Of a DNA stretch of 64,000 nucleotides, positions 54,101-64,000 are shown in pieces (position 1 is the stretch's first letter; each line of letters begins with the position of its first letter). Where the stretch lies: assembly GCF_000003815.2 (NCBI RefSeq), contig NC_049987.1, positions 14,906,407-14,970,406 on the forward strand, given 5' to 3'. The translations under genes were made by a program, and so were the position numbers. This DNA comes from Branchiostoma floridae (taxonomy: Eukaryota > Chordata > Leptocardii > Amphioxiformes > Branchiostomatidae). The notes under the pieces are model-generated. The model saw only the letters and a list, made by a program, of their open reading frames with translations. It was not told where the DNA came from and ran no database searches.

Positions 54101-57100
54101 TTGTATTATAAGGTCCAGACAACTAGAAATGACAAACTTCCCCTATTCTGACAGAACATAGTACAGAAAGTTAACTGCTCCCTCTGACAGAGCATACCAG
54201 AACTACAGCGCAGAAACACAACAACGGTCTTGTACCTTCCGAGAAGCTGAAGTTGCCTACGGTGACCTCTGTGTACGTGTCCATGATGTGGACCCACAGA
54301 GCCGATCCCAGGTACCCCTCCTTCCCAGCAGCCACCTGCTGATAGTCACCGTTAAACCTCATGGTCACGTGAGCAGAGTCCTCCTCAACAGGTGTGACGT
54401 AATCTGCAGGCCAGAATGTGATTGGTTCAGACTCGACCATGACGTCGTAGCCGCTGGGGGAGCTTCTGATGTTGAACTTGAAGTAGTATTGACTGAGTTG
54501 GTTCACGGTCAGAGACGTAAAGGTGGCACGTCCGGTGATGGGGTCAAAGTTGACTGTAGTGCTTCCGGCCAGGTCACCATTTTGAGGGAAGGGCTTGTAG
54601 AGTTGAACACTGCATGTCCAGGTATGCCCCTGTGAGTAGCAATTACAAAGATACATTTTTTTGAATGCGTACTAATACTTGTATATAAAAAAAAATTGCT
54701 GCATGAAAAGTTAACGTTATAAAGCCCGGTTGCTATGCTACTTTATCCATTTTCCATGGCCATTGATGCTATGATCTCCCATTTCTTGTCTCTCCATTGA
54801 GAGCCTTTCAGACTAGGTTTTCTTCTAGCTAACATCGTTATACCCTTAAATTACTATTCTCAAAGTTCTTCTGCAGCAACAGCTTTTTTCTCGGACTGCC
54901 AAACTAAGGAGATCTCTCTACGAAAATGCGTCCATACTGTGTATAATCGTCAAGCATTCTATACCAATGTTCACAGCTATGTCCATGCAAAATAATTTTA
55001 CCCACTATCAACTTAGGTCATTGCCTAGAAGTCGTCAAATGGCCTTGCTTTGACCAAACCTGCTAGAAAAAGACAAAAATAGAGGGCCCAAGCTTACGTC
55101 CCTTCTTCAAGAGCACAAGAGCTATCTAACGCCTAAACATAGTGACCATAGCTTGTTTAGAACACGAGATATCAAAACATGACGTTCCACTGCAGAACCA
55201 CGAAAAGCCGCTCGGGGGAGCAAAAATCTTATCATTACCAGCTTTTGTCACATCCCGCCAACACACCAAGTATGAAATCAATCCATCAAGCCGTTCTTGA
55301 GTTATCTTGTTACAAAGAGACACACAGAAACGCTAGTGTAAATTTAACCTCCATGGCGAAAATAAAACGTCACTGACCTTCCATGCGATGTCGTCTATTT
55401 CCATTCCACTGACGGTGTCAGTGATGCCCACAGATATTGTGAATGGCTCGTTCACCGTCAGGTTCCCTGTGATTGGGTAGACCTTACCGGACAGGGGACG
55501 GCTCGTCACCTCAATTGCGTTGGATGCTGCTCGGAAGTTCGATGCATTTTCTGAAAAAAGAAGAAGAATATAGATGTATCATTAAACCGATCAACAGAAT
55601 AAGCCAGTACATAATTCCCATTGCCTACGTGCAGTCGTGATGCGTTATGGACTAAATTTAATGCTTAAGACCCCTGACATGCGCACTTATGTCCCCAACA
55701 GACTTATAACTGACTCGATGAAGATTAGACATCCAGGTATGATAAGATGCGCCAAAAAGCAACTGGATATTTACTCAAGCAACTGGATATGCTTCTGTAA
55801 ACAGACGTTTCATACAACTTCTCGGTGTCTTTCGTCAGTGACACTGAAAAAAAATCTTGTTGGAGGGAGTTTTTATATCCTAGTTAACAATTGGATTGCT
55901 TTGATTCAGCCATAAAAAACATGACGTACGTGGTTTGACGATGATAAAATCGATGATGTATCCCTGTCCACTGTGAGAGATGGCCAGGTTGGTGAAGTTG
56001 GCCCAGCCGTCCTTGAAGACAGCATTGTCTCCGATGATCTGGGCACGAGAGTCACTTCCGCTTCCGGTGCGAACGGTGGCCTTGACCTCCCATGGGGACG
56101 CCACTGTGCCAAGCTTCATCACCACATTGCCCTGGAACATGACGAAATAAAGACGAAGGCAATAAGTATACGTTCCTTTTCAGTGCTATAAATGCGCATG
56201 CTTTAACCGAATACAGAAATCAAAGATTTGTAAAAAGGTTAATGAAAGATCATGGCGACACCAAGAGAATTTCAACTCCCTTAAATTAGCTGCAGAACAA
56301 GTATGAAATTCCTTAAATTTGCAATTCTACTTCTTAACGGTTATAAACATTTGATTCACTTACCGAGCCATCAAACACTTGAAGCTTTGGTTGGACGGGG
56401 AACTCAGATCCCTCATGCAGTGGCTCTGGTTGTGTGTGCAGCTGAAATGTCGAATAATGAAGTCTTTTAGAACTAATATTGTGTAGAAGCACTATTCATA
56501 TACTAGGCAATACAAAACAGTTACTACAATGTAAATAGGATTCTATCTACGTGTACATGTATCTACATAGCCGATGCTATAAACACCGTTCGGTGTAACC
56601 CATCAGCAAATTACATTTTATCCTAATTGAGAGGGACATGTACAATATAGTGTAAAAATATGGATCTTTGGCTATCATGTACTTGATGATAGCTTGGAGC
56701 CCATATTACGCTAATTGTCGTTATGTCTAATACAAGTTTGGAATGAGTATCTCTTGTCCACGTCCGCCAAATTGTAAGCTATTGGGCCGAACAGAACAGA
56801 ACCTGAGACTTTGGGGTTTTTGTACCAAACCTACAATAGTCTCTGTTATGATATTAGTCAGACCTTAGTTGAGCAAAGACAGAGGGAGACAAACTGATTG
56901 GAAGATCTCACCTCCATTCTGGACGGAATTTGAACGGCCACGGCCTGAGAGGATGTCTGAGGATCTTCCTGCACGACTTCCTCCCACGCGGTAGAGTTGG
57001 GCTGTGGCAGAGGCTCCACGATCTCCAACGTGGTGATTTGAATTCCGATTTCGTCACCGAGGGTTCCAAGCTTGGATACAATCAAACAATATTGTTAAAT

Positions 57101-60100
57101 GAATTAATGGCATGTCTAAGGATAGGGTAGGACAAGAAAATGTTATGTGGACTTAAACACATAAAAAAAGCGCGAGGAAATCTACGGTAGACTTCAGCCT
57201 ATGAACATTACGACAAGAAATTGAGCCTATTAAACCTTCAGCCTATGAAAAGGAAGACATTCTATTGTATACTTTAAGATATGCCAAATAGAGCAAGAAA
57301 AGCCCTTGCAGAATCTATCCTCAGTTACTTAGGAGCGTTCTTTAAAATGTGCTTATAGATGCCTGCCGAAATCGATATGCTATCTGAAAAAAATCAATTC
57401 ATAGTTTTGGAAATTGCTTTTTATTCTCTCCATATGCAAGTACACCCCACTTTTAATAGTTTATTTCTTCTTGGATTTCTGTACTAAACTTTAAAGATTG
57501 TGCGAAAGTGAATATGCTGTTTCTAACCTGTGTGGAATCCACGATGGCCGAGGCGGCAACCTCCAGTCCAGTCCGGGCCTCTTCCTCCGTCTCCTCTGCA
57601 ACGCTGGTGTCATTCGCTGGGGGTTCGGTGATTTCCACTTCAACATTTGTGGTTCCTATGTATTCCAGATATACACAAAATGTTTTAAAACCTCACATAC
57701 GGCAACAACCTTCATAATTCGTAAAAGAATGTAAGAATCTTGCTGTAAACTATCAATTCAATTATAAACTTGATCTTTTTCTCACCAGTTCTCTTCTTCC
57801 TTTTACTGTCCTCCCTGACGACGTTCACCACGCGGATTTTGGAGGCGGGGATGTTCAGGTATGCGGCAAGGTTGGCGCGCAAGTTCACCTCGAAGAAGTC
57901 GTCCACTGTGACAGCAGGCACTCCAAATGTGACATGAAGAACAGGTGTGGTCTGGAAGGAAATACAGCAATAGTTTAAATAAATATGACAGTTTGTGAAG
58001 TCTTCCTGCTTGCATGTGCAAGGGACTACTTGTAATGTTGGTGGTGCGAATCTTCTTGTTGTGAATTATCTATCAGGTACTACCCAAGAGACCATGCTCC
58101 CCATACAATCCTTGTCACTGATTCCATTGCATGGTGGGAGATACGGATTATTATGGGTAACGCAGGTAGCAATCAAATTCATTACCATGGAAATCTTATA
58201 AGGTTCTAACTTTGTCCTATACGGTCTACGCTGTCACGTTAAAGGTGATGTTTGCTCTCAGCACTACCAAAGATGCCCCGCGTCCCCCAGCAAGTAATGG
58301 GATCTGGAAAAAGGGTCGATTCCACAAGAATTTGTTTTCTTCTCTTCGTTATCACAGTTAAGTGTTTAAAGTTACCTTAATGTCTATCGGTTCATTCCCC
58401 TTGATGGTAACGTACAGCCTCTGCCAGGGTCTGTCGAAGAAGTTTGCCCCACTGGTACCATCGATGGCAGGGTAATACTGGCCGTCTGTTTCTGGCTCCT
58501 ATTGGATGATACAATGAAACATAGACCAATCAAACATCAGCTTCATTATGTTCACAATGTATGTAGAAATCGACCAATTACGGCCTTGGGTTATGCGAAG
58601 ATAAGTTGGACACATCTAAAAAGGTGATGTATTTCGTGACGTTTTCCAAGGATCTTTGGCGACATGTAATCCTGGATAAATAAAAAAGAAACAAACAAAC
58701 AAAAACAAACAAACAAAAAAACGTGTTTACCAGAAGGATAAGCTGCCCGGCGTCGTTATAGGCACCGTTTTCGGGCATGATGTATCTTCCACCAGCATAG
58801 ATGTCCAAACGTTGCGGGTTTGCATAGAAGATTCCCAGCCGCATGGACTGGTCAGGTCTGGCGTTCAGCAGGTGAAGACGCAGCTTCTGAGGACTTGTGC
58901 CTGCGTTGATTACAAATTAGAATAATGATATAATCATCAATACCAAATTTGCTTCTTTATGTATCTACCCACTTGTGTTGTTGCAAACGTGCCACAAGTA
59001 AAGAAATTTCACTTGAATGTATAGAACTTTGTTCTTGAGTAATAGTAATATTAGTTTGCTGAAACAACCAAGAAACAGATGTGCATGATCATATATATCA
59101 CCAACTTCGTTGTAAAATAAAGATGAGATTAGAAATCAGTTTTATAGGAAAATGCCTTGAACGGGGATACATTGAAAAAGTGTAACAGTGGGGTTCAAGC
59201 GCTGCCAGATTACACAAGAAGAAATCACGAATCATGGCTGATATGGTCCTAGATAACCCTACTTCGACACGCGATGGTCTTGTACCTGTAAAGTATATCT
59301 CGTAGTGTAGACCGACACCGACGACCGTCCAAAAGGTAGAGATCCTCTTCTGACATGTATAGCCTGCACACCAGCCATGGTCCTGAGGGCCGTTTACAAG
59401 ATCTACGTACTGTCCCGTGTGCAGGGCCACTGGGGACAGACGCCGCAGCTCCGTGTCTGCGTCCATGCTTTCGATGATCAGCATCTCGTAGTCGATGTCG
59501 TGACACTCCCAACCCTGCCAGTCGGACTTGTACGTGCAGCTGCCATCTCGAACTATGCCTGGTTAAGAATTGAGGAAAGTCATTGATAACAACGGTAAAA
59601 CGTTGTCCACCGAGAATAATACGGGGGGGTTTCGATATGAATATCAATAAGAACATAATTCAGACTCAATGACAGTGCTGAAGGCCCATATAACTTATCT
59701 ATCATCCCATTACAATGATGGATCCTTGGAAGAACCGGCGTTACGCAAGTTCGTACAATAGAGACGGGGGTCGGTACGGACTTCCAACCACCTTTGACCT
59801 GGCGTGCAAGTGACACATTTGGAAAGTTGGGAGTACTGAGCAACCGAATCCTCAGTCTTCATGATGAAGATCTATAGCTAGAGAGCTGGTCAACAATGTG
59901 GTAAGTACAAATCCCTATGTTTGTGTAGAGTAAGACCATTTTCCAATTTTCCATTTTCCAATCTTTACCTTTCTTTGGCGCAACGACGTTGATGTCGAGC
60001 CTGCGACCCTGCGTGTCCGTCAGCATCATTTTCGGGATGCGGTAGTCTCCCAGCCCCCTCCTGCGGTCGCCGTCCCACTCGAACTCCGCCTCGGGGATCA

Positions 60101-63100
60101 CCGTGCCCACCGAACCCAGGAAGGATCCGTCCTCGTCATCGATCAGCGTCTCCTTTTTGGCGTCACACTCCATGTCCACACAGTCGGCTGGGTTGATTTT
60201 ACTGAGGAAGTACAAGCATTTGGTCATTATCTTGAAGTTGGCAAAGTTTGATTGAGCTTTCAGCTACCATGGCCGACAAGTACAAGTGTCAAAATACCCC
60301 AGCTTACTCCTGTGTGGCCTCCCTGTTGTTATAAGCTTTGCTTGTACCCCTTCATATATCCGATTTCCTTCACACATAGACACACAAAGACATTCACAGA
60401 CACAAACCACACAAAAGACACTTACCCAAGGGATGGTCGAAGGAAGAAGACCTTGTTCTTTTCACCAACTTCATATAGAGTGATGCCGCTAAGCTTTGTG
60501 GGATGCCCGGCGTCCTCCTGTTTGGGGTTGGTCATCAGCACTACGTCCTCGCCAGCACATGAGGGGCCGAACTTTGAAAATGCCACATCTAAATGATTCA
60601 AAGGACGAAAAAGAACAAGACAATTGTAATAAAAATGGACATATTTTTCACATCAACTGCTTCAGTCCATTGTAGGTGAAAGACAATGCAGCAAAATGTA
60701 GCAACAGATGGCCTTCTATTCTATATCATTTCTATGGCCATTAAGTCATGACTGTTACATTTGTCGGTCAATTTTTCCGTGGACATTTATATCTGAAATG
60801 ATGGTTATCATCGAATATTCCGGAGAAGATCACTTTTACAGCGTGTTAAAGATATACTTGATTATAGTGGATATTCTTATCTCTGGTACTCTGACAACTC
60901 ACTCTGTGACCCTGTATATGTATGTAATATGATAAGGAACAGAATTACCAATATGTATATCCAGACGTCTCTACATAATATAAGTATAGATACCGGTAAG
61001 CTTAGATTCTACAAAACTTGTAAATCTGTATACGCTAGAGAGAAGTACTTAGAACTAGTTGATTTCGAGCTGCGCTCCGCAATAAGCAAAGTCAGAATTA
61101 GCGCTCATCCTCTTGAAGTGGAAAGAGGGAGATATTTTTTTTACCAGTGTGTGAAAGAATTTGGAAATATTGTACATCTAAAGCAGTGGGAGACGAGACA
61201 CATTTCATTTCCAAATGTTCATTCAACGAAACCGAAAGAATCATTCTGTTTAGAGAAGTCACAAAGTATTATCCCAACTTCCCCACATTACGAACAGAAA
61301 GCTACTTTTCTTTTGAAATCGCACAACCCACAAATTCTAGAAAATGTGGGCTTTTCATCTCCCTCTGCTTCCAAAAAAGAAGTCAAACCCAACCTGTTTA
61401 GAAATAGCCAACACTAGTATTAGATTAGAATATTATTTATGGCTGTCCATTGTCACTATGTGTATACCATATACATGTACTTGCAATTAGCCCTCGGGCA
61501 CGAACTTGCAAATAAACTTCCTATTAAGATTTTGACTAGACTTCTGCTAGTATGACAGAAGTTTGTACATATTGGGTCCCTTACAAATTAGTCCATCCTG
61601 GGTATGGACTAATACTACTCGTCTTTCAGATTGATGCATAATAAATATGTAATAAAAACGACATAGTCTAGATCTGAGATGCTTACCTCTGATGTACAGG
61701 GTTCCATACAGTGCGGAATATGACATTTCCCCGTTGAAAGGCTTGACGCGAGCATTGTTGGAACCGCTTGAGAACAGCGGCAGACTGATGCCAACCTTCC
61801 CGCCTCCTGGTCTCGACCAGCTCCGTGACTAGACAAAGTAAGCGGGGTAAAATAATTTTCTCATCGATGAAAACACTCCGTCATAGACGTTTTCCCGAAA
61901 ACTGAATACGCAATGCCCTTTTGGTAGATGTATAAGAACTGAATCTGATGTAGTTAGCACAATACGTTAATGAAGGTTAGACATCCAGGTAAAACAATAT
62001 TCAAATACAATTCAATCTCTAAAACTGGATAAAAACGGATATTTATTTTACTTGTGACGCTAAAAAAGAGTGATAGGTGTCACTCGAAACGTCCGGAAGT
62101 AAATATTCGTTTTTTTTTCCAGTTGTAGAGATTGAATTAGATTTGAATATAGTTATCACAATAGTTATGGTATTAGTGTGCATTGTATCTTCTTCATCTA
62201 GACATGTATCACTTAAATTTACACACTAGTACACTAGTTGTAAAAGTAAAAATAAAAGAAAGATGATTATGAAAAGATACATTAATTCATTCTTAAATTG
62301 TTCCCTATCGTTTAGCATATTAGGTGGCGGGATGTCTTTTATACAAGTTAAATTGTCAATGCGGTAAGTACGAAAGCATGAACCAAGTTGTTCTCACATT
62401 TATGCCAATTTCGTAGTTGGTGTCGCGAGGGGTGACGTCAGTGCTGCAGTCGAAGAAGGGAGTCGTGCCGACCACGTGCGAGTTCCGGATGGTCATGCTT
62501 TTGGCTACGGCACGGTGGCTAGTGGAGCCTGGTCCGAACAGCATGGTGAAGATATTGACCTGTGAAAGATAGTTCCATACATAAAACAGTTAGTTGCTTC
62601 GTGATAATATATACATATGATATTTGTGTGTGCAGTACCTATCAGGAACACATCATTATTATTCTCTTATACCTGTCTTCAAGCAAACAAAATGATGGCT
62701 TACAGTGCTTACATGTTAATGGGTAATCAACGGAAGGAAAATTCTAGTTCTTAAGTGGAATGCAAAGCAAGACCTTAACATTGTAGATAGTATAGGTAAC
62801 CGTATATGCTACATTATTCAAATAGAATTAGAAAGATCGGATGCCAGAGAGATTGGCCGTCAGAAAAAGGCTATGCTTATTAGCAGGGCTTGGACCAGTA
62901 AGCATCCTATACAGGGTCCGCTGGCTATAAAAGACTGTAATACTAAATAGAGATTAAGTAGTTGTACCTGGTTGTCAGCAGCTAGGAGGTTCTCGACGAC
63001 AACATCGGTTACACCAGCCTGGAAGTAGATGCCGTAGTCATGGTTCTTCCAGACGGTGAAGTTGGAGATTCTGGTGCATGGGTTGATACCGTCTCCTGGG

Positions 63101-64000
63101 AAAACTGAGACTCCGACCATACAGGAGTGCGCAACGTTGTTGGTCCTATTCAGGAAAAGAGACGAAATTAGATCTAGAGACGAAGAAAAGCCCCATACAT
63201 TTCATCCTTTTAGAATGCTGGAAATTGAAAGCAATGTCAAAAATTCTCACACGTTCTTAATAAAGAAACATAATCCACTGGAACACCGTCTTCTTTTATA
63301 GAGTCAAGAGCAAAAGGAAGTTTGAATGACTTAAGCTTTCCATTACAGAACTACGCTATTCTTTAATTGATATATGATAAATTGATTCGCCACACCTTCA
63401 GTGAGGTGGCAGTAAAGTTGACTATGAATCCTTGGTCTATGTCTCAACGTTAAGGCAACGTCTTACCAAGCTTCCGCTGCGCCCCCACTGCACGCTTCTC
63501 CATCGACATGGAAGCCAACTCTGTCCGAGCCCGCCACAACGTTCCCGTCCAGGACGATACTGGTGGCCTCGAACACCTCGATGGCGGCCGTCCAGTCAAC
63601 GTTCTCCGGTTCGTTCCTGTCCTGGTATCCGCCAGGCCAGATGATCAGGCTCACCAGGTTGCGACGAAGCTTGTTGTCGACACCCCAGACACGCATAGCT
63701 GTCAAAAGATGTGTTTTATAATGGGTTAGTCCTCTAACAGCAAAGTTCTAGGGGGTAAAGAAAACTGCTCTAAAATTTGGAAGAGTGAACTTGAAATGTA
63801 AAGGAAGACTTCAGAAAAGGTGTCAAGCGTCGGATATAATAGCTTGTAAAAATGAATAAAGGTTGACACAAGGTCGATGTAACAACGTTGATGATGACGA
63901 AGTGATTGAAACATAAACAAACAAATGATTTTTTTAAAATGGTACTCACCTTGCCCAACAGTGTGGTGAATGACGTTGTCCTCTATGTTCAGATTCTGGG
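51161..64000 (-). CDS. PKHD1L1: Fibrocystin-L (PKHD1L1)-like membrane protein, C-terminal part (23 exons, partial)
   Basis: Exons 5' to 3': 63950-64000 (cut by the window), 63467-63698, 62968-63145, 62398-62559, 61687-61828, 60426-60588, 59969-60201, 59286-59558, 58731-58900, 58376-58498, 58238-58303, 57786-57951, 57528-57655, 56912-57070, 56364-56441, 55930-56131, 55378-55550, 54236-54629, 53728-53909, 53180-53291, 52633-53073, 52053-52150, 51161-51319. All phases agree; about 1,360 residues. The 5' exons carry parallel beta-helix repeats (FHVDGEACSGG, VWKNHDYGIYFQAG). Then FGPSCAGEDVVL, INPADCVDMECDAKK, DHGWCAGYTCQKR and MRLGIFYANPQRLDIY match fibrocystin-L. A single membrane helix (GVVVVVVIVVAALIGG) is followed by KKKKQ and a cytoplasmic tail of about 235 residues. 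A large extracellular type I receptor is expected; ligand unknown. The 58238-58303 exon has the weakest donor (AAC|GTGACA). Confidence 0.9.
51600..51900 (-). repeat. tRNA-derived SINE-like sequence
   Basis: On the minus strand GGGGTCGTGAGGTATAGCTG, AGAGTGTTGG and GTGGGTTCAAATC resemble tRNA A and B boxes. The tail shares CCA-TGGTAG-AATGTGTGTTC with 33,900-34,080. It lies in the last intron of the fibrocystin-L gene. Confidence 0.4.
52633..53073 (-). CDS. PKHD1L1: Fibrocystin-L-like exon for the cytoplasmic tail
   Basis: 147 codons directly after the membrane exon (KKKKQ|ESRSKTVPLNED). Low-complexity, acidic then Ser/Pro-rich, with repeats RPSSAASL, RPSSAASL, RPSTAGSL. Such Ser-rich repeats are candidate phosphorylation sites. 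Sequence is unlike the short tail I expect for vertebrate fibrocystin-L. Confidence 0.85.
53180..53291 (-). CDS. PKHD1L1: Fibrocystin-L-like exon for the membrane helix
   Basis: Encodes AAPSAAFPIGAIIG, a run of Val/Ile, and GGFFFLKKKKQ: one transmembrane helix with a strong positive stop-transfer sequence. Acceptor TGTTCCAG, donor CAAG|GTAAGC. Confidence 0.92.
55115..55350. repeat. Dispersed repeat, copy 2
   Basis: Inverted relative to 10150-10390: GAACACGAGATATCAAAACA, CACTGCAGAACCA-like, CAGCTTTTGTCACA and ACCAAGTATGAAA-TCAATCCATC. Intronic. Confidence 0.6.
55690..55870. repeat. Dispersed repeat (TTAGACATCCAGGTA family)
   Basis: GATGAAGATTAGACATCCAG, TTACTCAAGCAACTGGATAT and TCTTTCGTCAGTGACACTGA are shared with 31880-32150, and the first part with 61960-62170. 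Intronic. Confidence 0.5.
60950..61430 (+). pseudogene. LINE 3' ORF remnant in fibrocystin-L intron
   Basis: Translates to SAISKVRISAHPLEVERGRY, then in another frame DETHFISKCSFNETERIILF, matching the C-terminal zinc-knuckle-like end of non-LTR retrotransposon polymerases. A frame break near 61,140 and missing upstream domains show it is dead. Confidence 0.65.
61960..62170. repeat. Dispersed repeat with internal mirrored ends
   Basis: ATGAAGGTTAGACATCCAGG opens the segment; CAATTCAATCTCTA...CTGG near 62,010 is mirrored by CCAGTTGTAGAGATTGAATT near 62,120. Intronic, no coding sequence. Confidence 0.5.

Noticed and set aside
60929-61417. A 162-codon host gene on the plus strand
   Set aside because: Matches the end of a LINE polymerase with a frame break and sits in an intron of the opposite-strand gene.

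Overview
This is intron-rich animal DNA, most likely from a lancelet (Branchiostoma). I infer that from the gene set (animal-type polyketide synthase, CHST15-like sulfotransferase, M14 carboxypeptidase, fibrocystin-L), the many short terminal-inverted-repeat elements, and tandem repeats lying on exon/intron junctions. No search was run. Exons were built by hand from open frames, AG/GT junctions and phase agreement.

Layout. 1-4.6 kb: no gene seen. 4.98-6.48 kb (-): a dead partial copy of the large polyketide synthase exon. 6.5-10.9 kb: foldback elements, a LINE remnant, MITEs. 10.97-25.71 kb (+): an eight-exon polyketide synthase of about 2,820 residues with order KS-AT-DH-structural KR-degenerate ER-KR-ACP, followed by a degenerate adenylation-like domain and a C-terminal PH domain. 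The frame breaks by one base at about 23,272. 25.7-29.5 kb: intergenic, repeats. 29.52-36.80 kb (-): complete CHST15-like Golgi sulfotransferase, eight exons. 39.60-47.94 kb (+): complete secreted M14 carboxypeptidase, eleven exons, with basic-residue (B-type) specificity predicted and a hydrophobic C-terminal tail. 51.16-64.00 kb (-): the last 23 exons of a fibrocystin-L (PKHD1L1)-like membrane protein, running off the right edge.

Two things stand out. First, the synthase ends in an unusual ACP - dead adenylation fold - PH module that I do not recognise from any described animal PKS. The PH domain suggests membrane recruitment, and the A-like domain has lost its ATP-binding loop, so it looks like a retained scaffold. 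Second, three splice sites in the two neighbouring genes have been tandemly amplified into minisatellites (37 bp x 8 on a donor, 30 bp x 4 on an acceptor, about 100 bp x 4 on an acceptor). Several transposon ends also coincide with splice sites, so repeat turnover here appears to be shaping exon borders. The genes are not an operon; apart from adjacency nothing links their functions.
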